Shown: positions 1-12,993 of the stretch, one piece after another
How the letters are laid out: every line of letters starts with the position of its first letter
Numbering within the stretch: position 1 is the first letter of the stretch
NCBI GenBank assembly: GCA_027405735.1
Contig: JAPEHQ010000014.1
Location: 682,001-746,000 of the forward strand
DNA length: 64,000 nt
Direction: 5' to 3'
From: Mucor racemosus
Taxonomy: Eukaryota; Mucoromycota; Mucoromycetes; Mucorales; Mucoraceae
The notes under the pieces: generated by a model
What the model was told of the DNA's origin: nothing
Databases searched by the model: none
What the model saw: the letters and a program-made list of their open reading frames with translations, nothing else
Position numbers and translations under genes: made by a program

Positions 1-1000
1 AGATTATCAGCAATGCTAAGAGAAAACTTTGCTTTATATAATAAACAATACATGAAGTATAAGTAGTTGCTTGCCGGATACAATAGTATACTCTCAGATC
101 AATTTACTAAGCAATTTATATCGCATAAAAAAGAGTGCTCTATGATTACTCTGTTCACTCCATATTTTATACGTAAAGCAACAGTGTAATTTGGTCCTTC
201 GTTTCAACCTCAAGAGCAATCAGCTATACATAATCCGCTTTTATATATATATATATATATAATAAATCAATCTATCCCACTGTAAAACTCTTGAAAAAGG
301 CTTAAAAGAGAGCACATGATATGATTCGATGAAAATGCAAGTTAACAAACGCCATACATGACTTCTTGTGTGAAGATGACACAAGAATCCCAATTCTCAT
401 ACATTGTGTGATAAATATGACTCCTTACTCATTAGTTTCAAGCATTATGTATCATCTCATGTTTGTATGCCACGTTTCAGATGGGTGAATTATTAATTTA
501 CAGTCGTGGTATCCAGATGTCATCTCGGCTCATATTTAGAATTACCATACATTGTTTATATTAGATGGTTTACCATACATGGTAAATTTCTTTTATTACT
601 TAATCTGTGTTACTTTTTTTTCTTGTGATACATCCACTCACCCACCCAGACCACATTGATACATTCAAAACTTTGAAATATAAAAAGTGAACAAAGAATT
701 ATATACGATGTATTACCGAAAATCAAGATCAACCTGGAATAAAAGAGCTTCAAGGGAGGAAGGGATGAGGGGACCTCTGATAAAATCATCACTCTAACAA
801 CACACCCCCTTCTCCTTTTTTCTTATCATTTATTTGTAGCGCATTATTTGTTTGTCTATTAGAAATTTACTGTCTTTATTGACAAGAAGAAGCTATAAAA
901 ACGTGGTTGAACCAGGAAACCCCCTTGAAAGACTTAAATATTCTATAAAGTTGTCATTTGTATTTTTCTTTCTTTTTTCAATTCCTTCACACATATAAGC
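1..1000. other. gene-free flank
   Basis: No convincing coding region on either strand. It holds a short (TA)n tract near 241-260 and T/C-rich stretches near 785-830 and 960-990. The latter lie just ahead of the first gene and may belong to its promoter and leader. Confidence 0.5.
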
Positions 1001-1749
1001 ATGGTTTTTGAAGAAGAAGGTTAGTATGTAATACATGAACAATGAAGCAAGAAAAAAAAAATTTTGCAATCAGCGTGTGATAGATACACTAACACAATAT
1101 TATAGATATTTATTATCAATACAATGGCAATTGTTCTCAATGCAAAAATCCAATAATGTCCAATTCAACAAGTGAAACAACATATTTATCAGCAAGGAAA
1201 AACAAGAAATCATTCACAAAAAAGTTTAATCATATTATAAAAACAATTTTAATGCCATATTATCAATATCAAAATAAACGAAAAAAAAATAAACGTAAAA
1301 GCAAAAATAATTCTTTATCAGCAACTACTGTTGCAGTGTCAGTGCACAATCAAGAAAAATATTGCTGTGGTGGTTGTGATTCCTCTCCTTCTACAAGAGA
1401 TTCAATCACAATAGTTGATGGGCCACAGCAGCCGTGGATAGTGCCGTCTGAATATCATAAAAACATGTCAGGTACGTCTTTGTTTCTTATAGATGTTTTC
1501 GGAACAAAGATCGGCATTAACAGATATATAGTGCCAAATGCAACTAGTGGTAATCATTGGATTTTTAGAACTGGTTGGACACCTCAACCGGATCCATTGG
1601 CATTCTTAAACAGCGGTTGGTGTGTCAATTGCAATTCTTGTGTTGCAAAAGATCAAAAACAGTGCTCTTTTTGTGATGCTAATCCGTTGATAGTTTCTGA
1701 TTACCAACACCGTATGCGTAATATAATAGAAATCGAAGAAATAAATTAG
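1001..1749 (+). CDS. Cys-rich protein of unknown function, two exons
   Basis: I do not recognise the family. Exon 1 is a 19-base mini-exon (1001-1019, encoding MVFEEE plus one base). A GTTAGT donor at 1020 and a TATAG acceptor ending at 1105 restore phase and join it to an exon running to the TAG-terminated end at 1749, giving about 220 residues. The extension matters because it brings a CSQC pair into frame upstream of the internal ATG at 1156. Later Cys clusters are CCGGC, CVNCNSC and CSFC, so the protein may bind metal through CxxC pairs. A Lys/Arg/Asn-rich basic stretch follows the first pair. No signal peptide or membrane segment is evident. The alternative is a single-exon protein of 197 residues starting at 1156. 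Confidence 0.55.
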
Positions 1750-3140
1750 TTAATAAACGTATAATAATTGAACACAGCATTATTAGGTGTATATGTATGT
1801 CATTTAAAAACTTTCATGAATCTATTATTAGTTATGTCTGTTTATTTGAATAAATTACTTCTTTATAATTTCTGTTTTTCTGCTTTATTTTTTTCAGGAG
1901 GCATTATCAGAAATCATACATAAAACATTAAGCATGAATATCATGTGATTGGTATACGTAGTATCGTAGACCTCTCTTTATGTGTCCTTTTTATCTAAAT
2001 TTCTCGTCAACTATTTCCTTGTATATCCACGGCTGAATCATCATATTCTAATGGTTGGTATCACCTCTTAGTGGTCTATTAATCTGTTGTCAGGGGGGTA
2101 CAAGGACCTTGCTTTTAGCGTCAAATGAATGTTACACGTCTATATTATTGTATTATAGTTCTCACTCAGGTCAATACCACACAGAACTGATACTTATAAA
2201 TAGTCTTTCCCGGACGATCAATGATCCTGTAGGTTATACAAAATTTTATTATTTCACTTACCTCACATGTTTATATTGTACAAATAAGATCAGCTAAACC
2301 GCAGTTGTAGCAGTGTAGTGATAGGGGCAGCATCTGCAGTGTATGATATTTTTTTTTTGTTAAGGATTGCTGTTTTTGATCATTTTATATCTAAATTATT
2401 CGTATTATAATGATATCATTTAACCATAATTTCAATGCCAATTTGCAAAATACAATATAAGATAAAAAGGGATCTACGTGTGTTTAATTCTCGGTAAAGA
2501 GCATGCTTTTATGTTACTGAGCCAAGATATTACCATGGTAACACCTGTTCTCTTTGGTTACCATGGTAACAATCTCTCATAAAATGTGATTTCTTATTTG
2601 ATGGTAATAAGTATATTCTTTCTTTCCAAACAGAAATTACATGCAATATACGTCTACTAATTCATTTGATATGACATTAGAAATGAAACATTTGACCTAC
2701 ACCTATTTTTAACATTTTGGTTAAAGGGAGTTGTTAAGTCGGCGATGGACAAACATATCAGTATATTTTTAGGGAGATGCACCTTGGACGAAATAATTGC
2801 TTTATGGTCCTAAATTTGGATAATAATGTTACTTTTGTAATATTGTCAGGTCCAGATCAAATCAAAAGTGTAACATAACGCTCTAAAAAAGTGATTTTAT
2901 CCGTTTGCATCCTTTTTGGCATTGAAACTCCATATTTTTTGTATCTCATTAAGGTTTCTTATATAAAAATAAATAATATTTCTTTATCCGCAACGCTTCT
3001 ACAGATTCCATTTTTTTGGGAGTATTTATATAACATTGAATTTGGATATCCCTTTTCTTTCAATTTTCTGTTTTTTCCTTCATCTTTCATTCATTCTTTT
3101 TTCAATTCACTTTCATTTATAAACATCAACATTCGAAAAA
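1750..3140. other. intergenic region before chitin deacetylase
   Basis: No supported gene; open stretches here lack coding character. The right end is the likely promoter of the next gene, with a TATA-like tttatataac near 3025-3035 and a CT-rich leader near 3050-3115. Confidence 0.5.
2530..2570. repeat. paired perfect palindromes around CCATGG
   Basis: TTACCATGGTAA at 2530-2541 and GTTACCATGGTAAC at 2557-2570 are each self-complementary and lie 15 bases apart. Function unknown. They could form a cruciform or be paired protein-binding sites. Confidence 0.5.
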
Positions 3141-4455
3141 ATGGTTTGGAAAGTCGCCTTTATTTCAGCTGCCGCCGCTGCCACTTTAGCTTCTGTTAAC
3201 GCAGTTACCACTAATTACACCAGTTCCACTGATCCCACTCAAATCACTCTTCCTGATATTCCTCAAGTTACATCTAACGATCCTGTTCAACAATGTACTT
3301 ACTACAATTCCCCTTACTCAATCAACCCTTCCGAATGGCCCACTGTCTGGGGTACTGCTACCTCCAATGGCATGAACACATCTGCTGAATTCAAAGCCTT
3401 ATACAACTCTATTGACTGGACCAAGGCTCCCAACTTCCCTGCTAGAACTCTTACTGCTGCTGGTGGTCTTGATATGACCGGTTATGATTCTGCTACTGAC
3501 CCCGCTTGTTGGTGGTCTAGTTCTACCTGTAAGACTCCCAAGGTTGAAGGTATCAATGCTGATCTTTACGCTTGTCCCGAGCCTGATGTCTGGGGCTTGA
3601 CCTTTGATGATGGCCCCAATTGTTCTCACAATGCCTTCTACGATTTCTTGGAACAAGAAAAGCAAAAGGCTACCATGTTCTACATTGGTTCCAACGTTGT
3701 TAACTGGCCTTATGGTGCCCTCCGTGGTGTTAAGGATGGTCATCACATTGCTGGCCATACCTGGTCTCACCAAATGATGACTACCTTGACCAACGAAGAA
3801 GTTCTCGCCGAACTTTACTATACTCAAAAGGCCATTAAGCATGTCACTGGTATTACCCCCAAGCACTGGCGTCCCGTAAGTTTCCCTCCTTTTTACTATT
3901 TTTATATTATATCATTTTAGCTAACATTTAAACATTTAGGCACTTGGTGATTTGGATGATCGTGTTCGTTGGATCGCTACTCAATTGAACTTGACCGCTA
4001 TTATCTGGAACTTGGATACTTTCGATTGGGCTGCTAATGTTCAAGCTGGTGTTACTACTGAAACTGTCGATACCCTTTACCAAGATTACATCACCATGGG
4101 TACTAATGGTACTTTTGCCACTAGTGGTAACATTGTTTTGTCTCACGAAATTAACAACCAAACCATGGATTTCTTCATGAAGCATTACCCTGCTATCAAG
4201 AAGGCTTACTCCCATGTTATGGATGTTGCCACCTGCATGAACATTACTACACCCTATGTTGAAACTTCTATTACTTTCCCTACTTTTGATCAATCTGTTG
4301 GTACCTCTTCTTCAGGCTCTGCCTCTGCTTCTGGTGCTGGTGCTTCCGTTACTCCTGGTGCCTCATCTGTTAATGCTACAAGTGCTGGTAACTCCATCAT
4401 TCTCAATGGTCCTCTCTTCATTGCTGCCCTTTTTGGTCTTCTTGTCCTTGTTTAA
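3141..4455 (+). CDS. chitin deacetylase, NodB domain, GPI-type tail
   Basis: Polysaccharide deacetylase (carbohydrate esterase family 4), expected to convert cell-wall chitin to chitosan outside the plasma membrane. Exon 1 is 3141-3875, the intron 3876-3939 (GTAAGT to TTTAG) and exon 2 3940-4455, giving 416 residues. Residues 1 to about 21 are a signal peptide with a poly-Ala core. NodB motifs are visible: TFDDGP at 154-159 with the catalytic and metal Asp pair 156/157, metal-binding His206 and His210 in HTWSH, RPALGDLDDR straddling the intron, DTFDW, and LSHE towards the end. A Ser/Ala/Gly-rich stretch and a terminal hydrophobic segment suggest GPI anchoring. Several N-x-S/T sites precede the domain. 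Codon use is C/T-ending and regular, suggesting strong expression. Confidence 0.93.
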
Positions 4456-5823
4456 TTTCTATACACCAACACACCCCCTTTATGTATTAAATATAAATAA
4501 GAGATACAGATTTCTCTAATTATAACCCTTTTTTCTCATAATAATCACTCATCAAAATATATAACAATTTTTATATTAATTTCATCTTAAAAAATTATAA
4601 TCGAGAAGTTCGATCTTAGATAACGAATTTCCCCTGTTTTGTTTTCGAATCTTCAAATCATTTATAAAATTTTATACATAACAATAAATATTTGATGTTG
4701 TTTCCAGATCAATTTTCTCTATTAATTAACAATTACACAAAGGTGAAAATCCCGGGAAAACAAAAGCCTTGGCAGCACCGTTTTTTCCTAATTGTAAAAA
4801 GTGATAGACATATAGGCACATAACATGTGTTTCTGGATTTTCAATCACAGGAGGGAACACCATCACTTACAGAAAATTGAATCTTTCCATTGGTGTTTAA
4901 AAGACAACTAAAGGTGCTCAGGAACCTAGACTTTTGATGCAAGTAGACAAAATTAATATATATTAGATACAAGGACCTTTAATTAACTTTAATTATGAAG
5001 AAAAATTGTTAAAAAATTCACTTGACATGGAAGGTTTTATGAAATTTATCGTATATATAAAGTACAAAACAAGCATCTGTCTTGATTACTAATCTTGATA
5101 CAGATTTCCTGAATATCATGATTGCATACCTTTAAATTACTCCTTACACTTTATCTTTACAAACCTCGATGTTGTCGTTGACGTCGGAGTTTCAATCAGA
5201 TGATCCTGATTTTATCATAACGCTAGCATGTTTAGTAATTGTTTTTGAGTATTTTTGAGTAAAATAAAGCAAAATAAAGTATTATTCATATATTTCAAAA
5301 AGTCTAGTTTACGCATATATTTTTTAACTTTTGAAAAATCGCGCAAAAATCAGCTAAATCTTGAATTTTGCATGACAACATCCTTAATTTTTTAATATTA
5401 CAATTATTCTATATGATTTTTTAGCAACATCTACTGCTTTAGATGTATACTGCACTTGAATTGGTAGTATGTATTGTGTATAACAAACAAAATAAATGAT
5501 TTCATCAATCTCAATTACGTAGTTTGTACCTGCCCGTCAAAATATATAGGATTACCCAGCTTCAAAATGGGTAACGGTTTACCATTTCGGGTAGAATTTG
5601 ATTGGCTCTAGTATTCCTATAAAACATGGAAAAAAGTGAGACAATGTCACACAACCGAGAAGAAAAAAAGTCTTTTATATCTAATCGGTAGGACACGGAA
5701 AATATATCACACCAACCTTGCTGCTGCTTTAAAAAGGTATACTAAAGCAAGAAAACCCCCATAAAGTCACTCTTAATCTCCTCTTTCTTTAGTCTTTTAT
5801 TGTATAAAAAATTCAATCTAGAA
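4456..5823. other. intergenic region
   Basis: No gene seen. It begins with the 3' end of the chitin deacetylase transcript (AT-rich, aataaa-like near 4490) and ends with the presumed promoter of the DUF2408 gene. Confidence 0.5.
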
Positions 5824-7640
5824 ATGCCTCATAAAGTACCACCAGAAGGTAAATATCTGTCAATATGATGCAAAAAGATGTCAGTAAGATGATCATTCAT
5901 TAACAAACTATACAGAATTACCTTCACTTGATAGATTAATAGCCCTTCGAGCAAAACTCTCGGCTGTCAAACGCAATCGCTCAAGCTATCTCAAAATGGA
6001 AGACATTATGCCCTTACGTCTCGAAACTGAGGCCGAAATGAAGATTTTAAGTGACATACGAGGTGGCAAACTTTTGGATAAAGAACGTGAATTGAATAGA
6101 ACTGATGATGTATTGGATGAAGTATTACAAATGATCAGTTTATGTTTCTTGTCATTGGGTAAAAAGCGAGAGAGTAAGTATATTCGTTATAGACAAAGTT
6201 GTGCCATATTAATACCTTTTTTTCAGGCCCTGCTGTGTATTCCCAAGTAGTTGCCATTAAGGTTTGATAATTAGATAATACAATTTGTAAAATTATAATA
6301 TAAACCCACCATTACATTTAGCACATTTTTGATCGTTTGGAGGAATTTGGTGTTTATGAGGAAGAATACTTGAAGCCTTATAAGACTAAATTGGATGAAA
6401 TTAACAAGATTTTGTACGTGGATGATAAAAGCCATGCTTTGCCAGATTCAGTCATGCAAGTTTTGAAGTACAAATATATGCAATGCAGTAAGTGAATTTA
6501 TATTAAAATCTAATTGAGGGCCTATTTTTGACAAAATGGAATTTTAAGGTCACATCTATGATAGTTTGATTAATACTATTCATGAAGTTGCTCCTGAGCT
6601 GTAAGTATTATTGCAACGACTCCATCACAAAGTCTAACAAACACAGTGTAGTATCCCAATTAGAGACAGAATGTTACGTATTAGACGCCATCTCGCTTCT
6701 ATATGTTGCCGCAGTGATTATTTACCCAGCGACATTAAACCATTACAAGAAAAGATTCGTGCTATTGATAATATGCGTGTAGATGGAAAATTCTTGGGAG
6801 AGGATGGAGAAAGCGTTCCTGCCGGTCAAGCTGTTTTAGTCAATCTCTTGGAACAACTCTTCTTTTGGTCGCACGATCTTATCGTTGCCTGCAGTGATGG
6901 ATTTTCACCCAACCTTCAAAGTATTCGTGAACGCTTGCTCGAAATTAAAAATCAATTGGAGCGTTTGGAATTAACACACAAATGGACATTACGTCAAACC
7001 GATCTATTCACATACCAGCATCAACTTCATGATATTGTTAAAATGAAATACAGCGATGAAAATGAGGAAGAGGCTGGTGACCCCAATTTATTAGGCAAAT
7101 TCTTGAATGAGGATAGAAAAACTGCTCCTGAAGGACAAACCATTCTTGAATTTTTGCTTAATAAATGTTATCGAATGATCTTTGTTCTTTTGAGTGAAAG
7201 TGTTCCTGTTTCAGAAGCATTAACCCCTGTATACAATCAATTGACGACTGTGCGCCAATGTTTATTAGCTGTAAAGAAGACTGGCGCACCGTGTTCAGCA
7301 GAGGAACTTTATCCGTAAGTTATATTTGTTAAAATCCCTGTGTATTTATTAAACGCTTTTTATTTGTGGATAAATAGTTATCAAATGAAACTCACAAGTA
7401 TTGAAAATTTACGTAAGGATGGTAAATTTTATGACGATAGAGGTCATATTCCTGAAGGTAAGAAAAGATAGTTGTTGATAGTGATGATTGAAAATTTTGA
7501 TTATTAATAAATGTATTGTAGGTCAAGCTTTATGTGTAGATGTCCTTGAAGAATGTTATCTCCTTTTAACATCTTTGCGTGAATCGTCGGAAGAAGCAGA
7601 CGGAGCAAATTCTGAGGAGCTTGTTTCAACAACTAATTGA
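5824..7640 (+). CDS. DUF2408 / UPF0662 family protein, eight exons
   Basis: Resembles the fungal UPF0662 (DUF2408) family, known from Schizosaccharomyces pombe C30C2.08; molecular function unknown. Eight exons join in phase: 5824-5848, 5916-6173, 6227-6261, 6322-6487, 6549-6600, 6652-7314, 7378-7457 and 7522-7640, giving about 465 residues. The third intron has an unusual GTTTGA donor. The protein is largely helical and charged with no signal or membrane segment. A motif of the form DGKFL/Y..D...VPEGQ/VPAGQ recurs three times: near 6783-6830 (DGKFLGEDGESVPAGQ), 7090-7140 (LGKFLNEDRKTAPEGQ) and 7415-7530 (DGKFYDDRGHIPEGQ, split by the last intron). That points to an internally repeated fold, each repeat followed by a hydrophobic helix. 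Confidence 0.75.
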
Positions 7641-7869
7641 TAAAATAAACCCTGTAATATCACACACTCACACTCTTTATATATTTCATCCAATGTACTT
7701 TTTTCCTTTTATTATCTCGCTTAAAAAAATAAAATATATGATATCAATTAAAAAAGCCAATCTCATATTTACAATTACTATTTATCATTCCCTGCGTACG
7801 AAAAATATTTCCATTCTTCAAAATCGAGACGAACAACCCCATTTTCTACAGCTAACCTCACTTTAAATA

Positions 7870-8985
7870 CCTTTTTGAACATACCTTAGACACTGTCAAG
7901 TAGTATAAATTGATCGTATTATGCTACCTATTCCTATAACTATTTTATATAGAGCGAAAGACTCGAAAACACGTAAAATTCATTACTTTTTTTCACTAAA
8001 TAACACCAAGAAAGTATATGCCAATGTACCTGAGATGTTCAACTTTAATCCAAAAACAAGTATCCAAAAATATCCTACTTTTTGCAGTTGGTATAACTTT
8101 TTAAGTGCTAACATTTCAGATTTTTACACGTATTTCACTGCTAAAATTAGAAACTTTGAGGCTTCATATCTCTACAAACAATTAAGCTATGCGAACACTT
8201 TTTAATAATAAAACTTACTTGTTTTGAAGAGCTTTATAACATATTTGAATATAAAAATTTTCTGGGCACTTTTATTTTATTTTCATTTTTTTGGTATTTC
8301 TGTAGTATATTTCAAAATATTGGTTAAATTGAGCAGCATTTTTTTCATATTCATGTCATCAATCTCGTTGAGATCTCTCGGATCTAATTTAGTTTTTTTC
8401 AAAATATTGATTTTTCGTGGAGATATCCTCAAAAATGTGTCCAAAAAGATACCTTCGTTTCTAGCTTCAATTTTCCCTTTATATACCCTCATCCCAAATT
8501 CTGAATTTGAAAAAAAATCGACAAAAAGCTTGTTTCCTCTACGAAAAATACAGCTAAAAAGTTTAGCAATAGCTTGATCAATAGATAATGTTTTTGTGCA
8601 TTATATCCATTACTTTTATTTAAAATGTTCTTATGAAAGATGGTGTGTATCCTCAAAAAACCTCCAAAATTTCAATTGCATTTTGCGCAACATTTAACGT
8701 GAAACATTTGCTTGAATTTTACCTAGATGAATGTAGAATCCAAAACTGTACAAAAAACATTTAATTCGCTAGTCCAACCTATTTTGCAGTTCATGAGTTA
8801 TTAAACAAACTTGTTTTTTTTACCATTTTTCGATCAGTGTTGAAAATCGATTTTTGAACTCAGTTGGCATAACCTGTGAGTTATATCGTAGATTATGATT
8901 TTGAATTTCTCGATCAATAATCAATATTTTTTGCAGAAACAAAAATAGTAAGGTAGCTTTCAGTTGGATCTACACACCAATAGTG
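7870..8985 (-). repeat. dispersed repeat E, copy 1
   Basis: Reverse-strand copy of an approximately 1.2-kb repeat also present at 22,245-22,930, 49,385-50,640 and 62,520-63,734. On its minus strand it holds a relic open frame (8283-8492) whose core VYKGKIEARNEGIF, then ISPRKINILK, is shared with the other copies. No transposase or reverse transcriptase motif is recognised. Ends are approximate and no terminal repeats were found. Confidence 0.6.
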
Positions 8986-9004
8986 ATGTATAGGATTTCA
9001 CAAA

Positions 9005-9354
9005 CAACGCATCGTATTACGGTTAACCGGGTTTGACTGCTTTAACGGGCCGTTTTTTATGCAAACTCGAATGAGGGTATTCGAGTTTCTTCTTTTCTTT
9101 TTTTGTTAGCTAAGTTCGAAAACAGGATTGAAAAAATACTTCAAGTTGTGAAACTGTCAAATATGCTATTATTAATTCATAATCCCATATTAACTTGACA
9201 AGGTTGCTATTAACAGCCTCCTTAAGGCAAACCAATACTTGCTCCCACCCCGTTTTTTATCTGGGTTACAAAAGAACGGGCCGTTTTCCAACTCGAATCG
9301 AATGGCCGTTTCCGTTAAAACTCGATTCAAACTCGAATCGAAGCCCATTCCTAG
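9005..9354. other. candidate non-autonomous hAT-like end with TCGA-type subterminal motifs
   Basis: Contains several copies of actcgaa/cgaatcga-type words and aacgggccgtttt in both halves. Its right edge, read on the minus strand, is TAGGAATGGGC, resembling the TAGGATTGGCAACG terminus of the hAT element at 34.3-40.8 kb. LTR A begins immediately after it. A left terminus was not identified, so the assignment is tentative. Confidence 0.3.
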
Positions 9355-9705
9355 TGATGTATCATTCTTAAACCGGATCATGTCAAATCCAAAAAAGTAA
9401 ATAATAACAGATCCGGAACCGGAAGTTCCTTAATTAAATATTAACTATACAATGCTCCTAAAAGCAGGGTATAGAAGCATGGTATAGAAGCATGGTACGA
9501 AAGCATAATACGCCAGTGTGATATTCCAACATGATATACCAATATAACACATTAATATTAAATAATATCTAAACTACTTTATCACATCATTAATTCCCCA
9601 AATCAAATAGTATATAAACCCTATTAATTTCATTCCAATAAACGATATCTCTTTACTTGATTAAATTTCTAATTTTATTTAACCTAAACATATTTTGATA
9701 AATCA
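9355..9705 (+). mobile_element. solo LTR family A, copy 1
   Basis: About 350 bases beginning TGATGTATCA and ending GATAAATCA (TG...CA). It has an internal tatataaaccc TATA-like box and a CCAATAAACGAT polyadenylation-like segment. Near-identical to copies at 36,885, 49,024, 62,944 and 63,735. Flanks are cctag and aatag, so the target duplication is imperfect here. No internal retroelement coding sequence is attached. Confidence 0.85.
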
Positions 9706-10586
9706 AATAGAATAATCCGGTGATTTGAATACTCTTTTTTGGACATTTATGCGGACTATACTGATACTATTTTATAAGGAAGAAGGCCAATCATACTCAG
9801 TTAGAAAATATACTATTTGTCAGATACCTTCTTAATGAAGTAGAATGTCCAGATTATAATGATAATTAGGATATTACAGACAAAAGTATCAAATTTACAT
9901 TATTACCAACATCTGAAGAAACTGAAGAAAATATTGAGAATTTGGGGAATAAATTGATCAGAGAAAGCGATTTCCGTATTTAATTTTTCTTTTTTAATGG
10001 ATTGATCATCCATTTCAGATTTCCATTTCATCTGGAGCTTCACTTGGATTACCGCTGGGATGAATCAGAAATCACTTTGATTTGACATGTCTGGTTGATA
10101 TAGCAAGTAATCTTATAGCCTAGATGTGGATCCTAGCAAATTACACTACTACGGCAAAAAAAATGTTCCTTATTTGTAGGAATGTGCGGAAAAGAGACCC
10201 TTATTTTTTTTTATGAATAAATGTCCATGAAATGCTCAATATTCAAACGTGTAGATTTCTATAACTATGAATATTCTTCATAAAATACAATATTCATTCG
10301 TGCACATTTTTATAATTAATGTTCATAAATATGAAGTACGGTATAGCGGTATAGGTGAAATGTCAAAACGGTCTTCAGAAATAGCCTTGCCAAAATATTA
10401 CATTTTCTAATAACAATACATCCAGGGGATGTATTTATACAGTATACTTTTCATTATAACTATTACACCGAATTACTATCTAAGGAGATTACATCAATTA
10501 ACTAGGACAACGCATGTAAATCATCAGAACGCCTGTTGATGTACTACTGTAATACCGGGAATTGACCGAAACCTCAGAACGTGCGA
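9706..10586. other. repeat-derived gene-free DNA
   Basis: No gene. The part around 10,430-10,480 (ggatgtatttata ... ctatctaagga) recurs in inverse near 42,535-42,600, so it is dispersed repeat material without a boundary I can fix. Confidence 0.4.
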
Positions 10587-10896
10587 TGATCTATCAGAGT
10601 TACAATATTCTAAATATAGACAGATCTAGCATGTCCTATTGTTCAGTAGCTGCTGGTTCCTGTCATATAGGAACTAATAATGAAACATAACTTATAGCAA
10701 TACTACTACTGAAACATTACATATTATATTCATACACATTTATCAATTAATAATAATTTTCATTGTTACATCTAATGGGCCCCTGTCCATTAGATCTTAT
10801 CACAGAATCCCGATAACTATATAAACCCATATTTAATTCATCCTAATAAACAGTACTTTTTACGTTGATTTTAATTTACAAAGTCTCGATAAATCA
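10587..10896 (+). mobile_element. solo LTR family G, 310 bases, perfect 5-bp TSD
   Basis: Begins TGATCTATCAG and ends CGATAAATCA. It is flanked by exact copies of tgcga (10,582-10,586 and 10,897-10,901). TATA-like ctatataaaccc and cctaataaacag lie near the 3' end, similar in layout to family A. A reverse copy lies near 35,270-35,567. Confidence 0.8.
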
Positions 10897-12250
10897 TGCG
10901 ACCTAACATATAATATTGACGTAACATTAGTAGGGTAATAATTAGAGTTTATTTTAGGTCTTTATTTTAGATATTTTAATCTATTTAATAAATGAAATAC
11001 GGAACAACGATACCGTACATATATATATATATATATATAAAGGGCATTTAAAAAGAATGCAAAGTAATTCTACAGTATCCATCATAGAAAAAAGCAGCAA
11101 ATATAGCAATCAAAGCACTAACTACCGAAAAGAGCTTAGAAAACGTTCAGAAATGCTTAGAAAAAAGATAGTCTTTTTTGCTCCACGCATGTTTTTCTCA
11201 CTGACGCAGCATAAAAACTGTGGTATAGGCAGAGATATTCACGGAAAAAAAGTATAAAAAAACAATAGGAATTCGACTAGATAACGTTAGGGTTTTATTA
11301 TCAAGTAGAACTTAATTTGTTGCGTCCACAGGTTATTATAGTAATTTGTAAGATAATGAACCTTTTACGTGTAATCCTTCTTATTGTGAAAGTAAGCTAA
11401 CTAATCTGGGATGACATTCTTAATTGTTCTCAGTTAATTGAAGAATGGTCCGGAATGTAAGGGATATATGAGACATTATATTTTGTTGCATAAAATATGT
11501 GTCGTCTCTCAAATATGCTATGTTATTACTGTAAATATATACTGATCTAACGGATGAAATTGTAATATAGAATTTGTATATAAAAAGGACAAATTATTGA
11601 TATTAAATAAAGATTCTCTTCATCAGTTTTTGTGTGTATCTTAATTTGACCAGTTTCTTTATTATTAAATTATGCATTTTTCTTGCAACAATATTTGTCT
11701 TAAATCTTGTGAATTTTACTACTAATTAATCGGTAAAACTATATAAAACGACAGTCGTGATTTGATTTAGTGGACTCGTAAGTAACGGATTTTCGATTTA
11801 ATGGACAGTTTGAAATCTCCCGTTTTTTTCATAATTTTACTGCCTAAATCCACTGAATCAATTCACTGGATAGTGGACAATTTCGTTTCTACCATTCCAC
11901 TATATTAGTAAAATACAAATACTATTGGATAAAACTGTATTTAGCCGGTAATAGCTTGATCTGGTAGCCATGAAATTAGAAGAAATATGGAGAATAACCA
12001 AATCATTTGCCTAATTTGCCTCAGTTTTTTATTAAATTTCTTGTTATCCACTGTTTGATTCAGCTGCTCGAATATAAAAAGCCTTTATTAACAATATTAT
12101 TTAATACTATAAACTAGTAACACCTTTTTATTTTTTATTCTCATTTTTTGATCCAATATTAATATTACGGAAAATGGTTTATTCGATTTAGTGGACGACA
12201 CTTTTCTCCCTCCTCCCAACGATTCCACTAAATCGAATTACGACTGTACT
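10897..12250. other. gene-free DNA, probably decayed repeats
   Basis: No supported gene. It has a (TA)n run near 11,020-11,038. An LTR-like 3' end (tgtatataaaaagg followed by taaataaagattctc) lies near 11,575-11,625, but no second copy in the window confirms it. Confidence 0.4.
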
Positions 12251-12993
12251 TGTAATGATCCAGTTACATTACATAAGCAAATCACATAAATAAATAACAA
12301 CCAAGAACGGATCGATTGCACATTAGTGAATTTATCTGATCTTCCTTCTCCCTTTTTATATTTATAACCACAATCCAAATAAATATATATTATTACTTAT
12401 TTATTATTTTTACTTATAACCATGCTACCAAAGATAAGACTGTATAGTAAATAGACAATTGCATGAAGATAGCAAGAGTATAATACTCGAATAAGAAATG
12501 TTAAAATACTAAAGTAATGTAGGATATCCCAAATAAAAAACACAAAAAGTACATGCTTATCAAGTAGAACAAGTAAGGGCTGTTCTAAATGCATGATTGA
12601 CAGAATAATATATGTAAACACCGTTCTTGATCCACCAAATCAATAACCAAACAACCCAAAATTCATACTCAAAATTAATGGAAGAATTGGCAATTGCAGT
12701 ACAATTGCCAAATAGTAAATAATCACCAACTAATATAAATAGAGACGTAGAATAACCATTTTATGGTACATGATTTATATTTTAATAAAGAAGGATTTTA
12801 ACAGTATTCTTTTATCGCTTTTTTTACCCCTTTATTTTACTGCATAATCAATCATAGATAATAATCCTATACTAGTAATAGAAATTATAATTAGTAACAC
12901 CAGCCTCTCATAACCAATCATAGAATCAAAGTCATTCATATAATCCTCCATATTATTATATATCCAGATTGACAACCCAATTGATCTATTACA
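12251..12993 (+). mobile_element. solo LTR family C interrupted by LTR B
   Basis: Starts TGTAATGATCCAG and ends GATCTATTACA, matching the clean 336-base copies at 14,832 and 20,587. It is split at about 12,415-12,844 by a 5'-truncated LTR of family B, with loss of about 20 bases of family C sequence. Flanks gtact and gcagt are not an exact duplication. Confidence 0.75.
12415..12844 (+). mobile_element. LTR family B, 5'-truncated, nested in LTR C
   Basis: Aligns with the full LTR B at 36,153-36,635 from ccatgcta(c/t)caaag to the terminal CTGCA, lacking the first 80 or so bases. The flanking family C sequence continues on both sides, so B inserted into C. Confidence 0.75.

Noticed and set aside
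2891..3199. 102-codon open frame overlapping the chitin deacetylase start
   Set aside because: Hydrophobic low-complexity translation of a T-rich leader in another frame; no family resemblance.
3399..3866. 155-codon minus-strand frame inside chitin deacetylase
   Set aside because: Antisense shadow of a codon-biased gene; the same holds for long antisense frames in Hsp70 (51,968-52,666 and 52,982-53,599).
11057..11257. 66-codon open frame in the repeat island
   Set aside because: Basic, low-complexity, no conserved copy and no promoter-like context.
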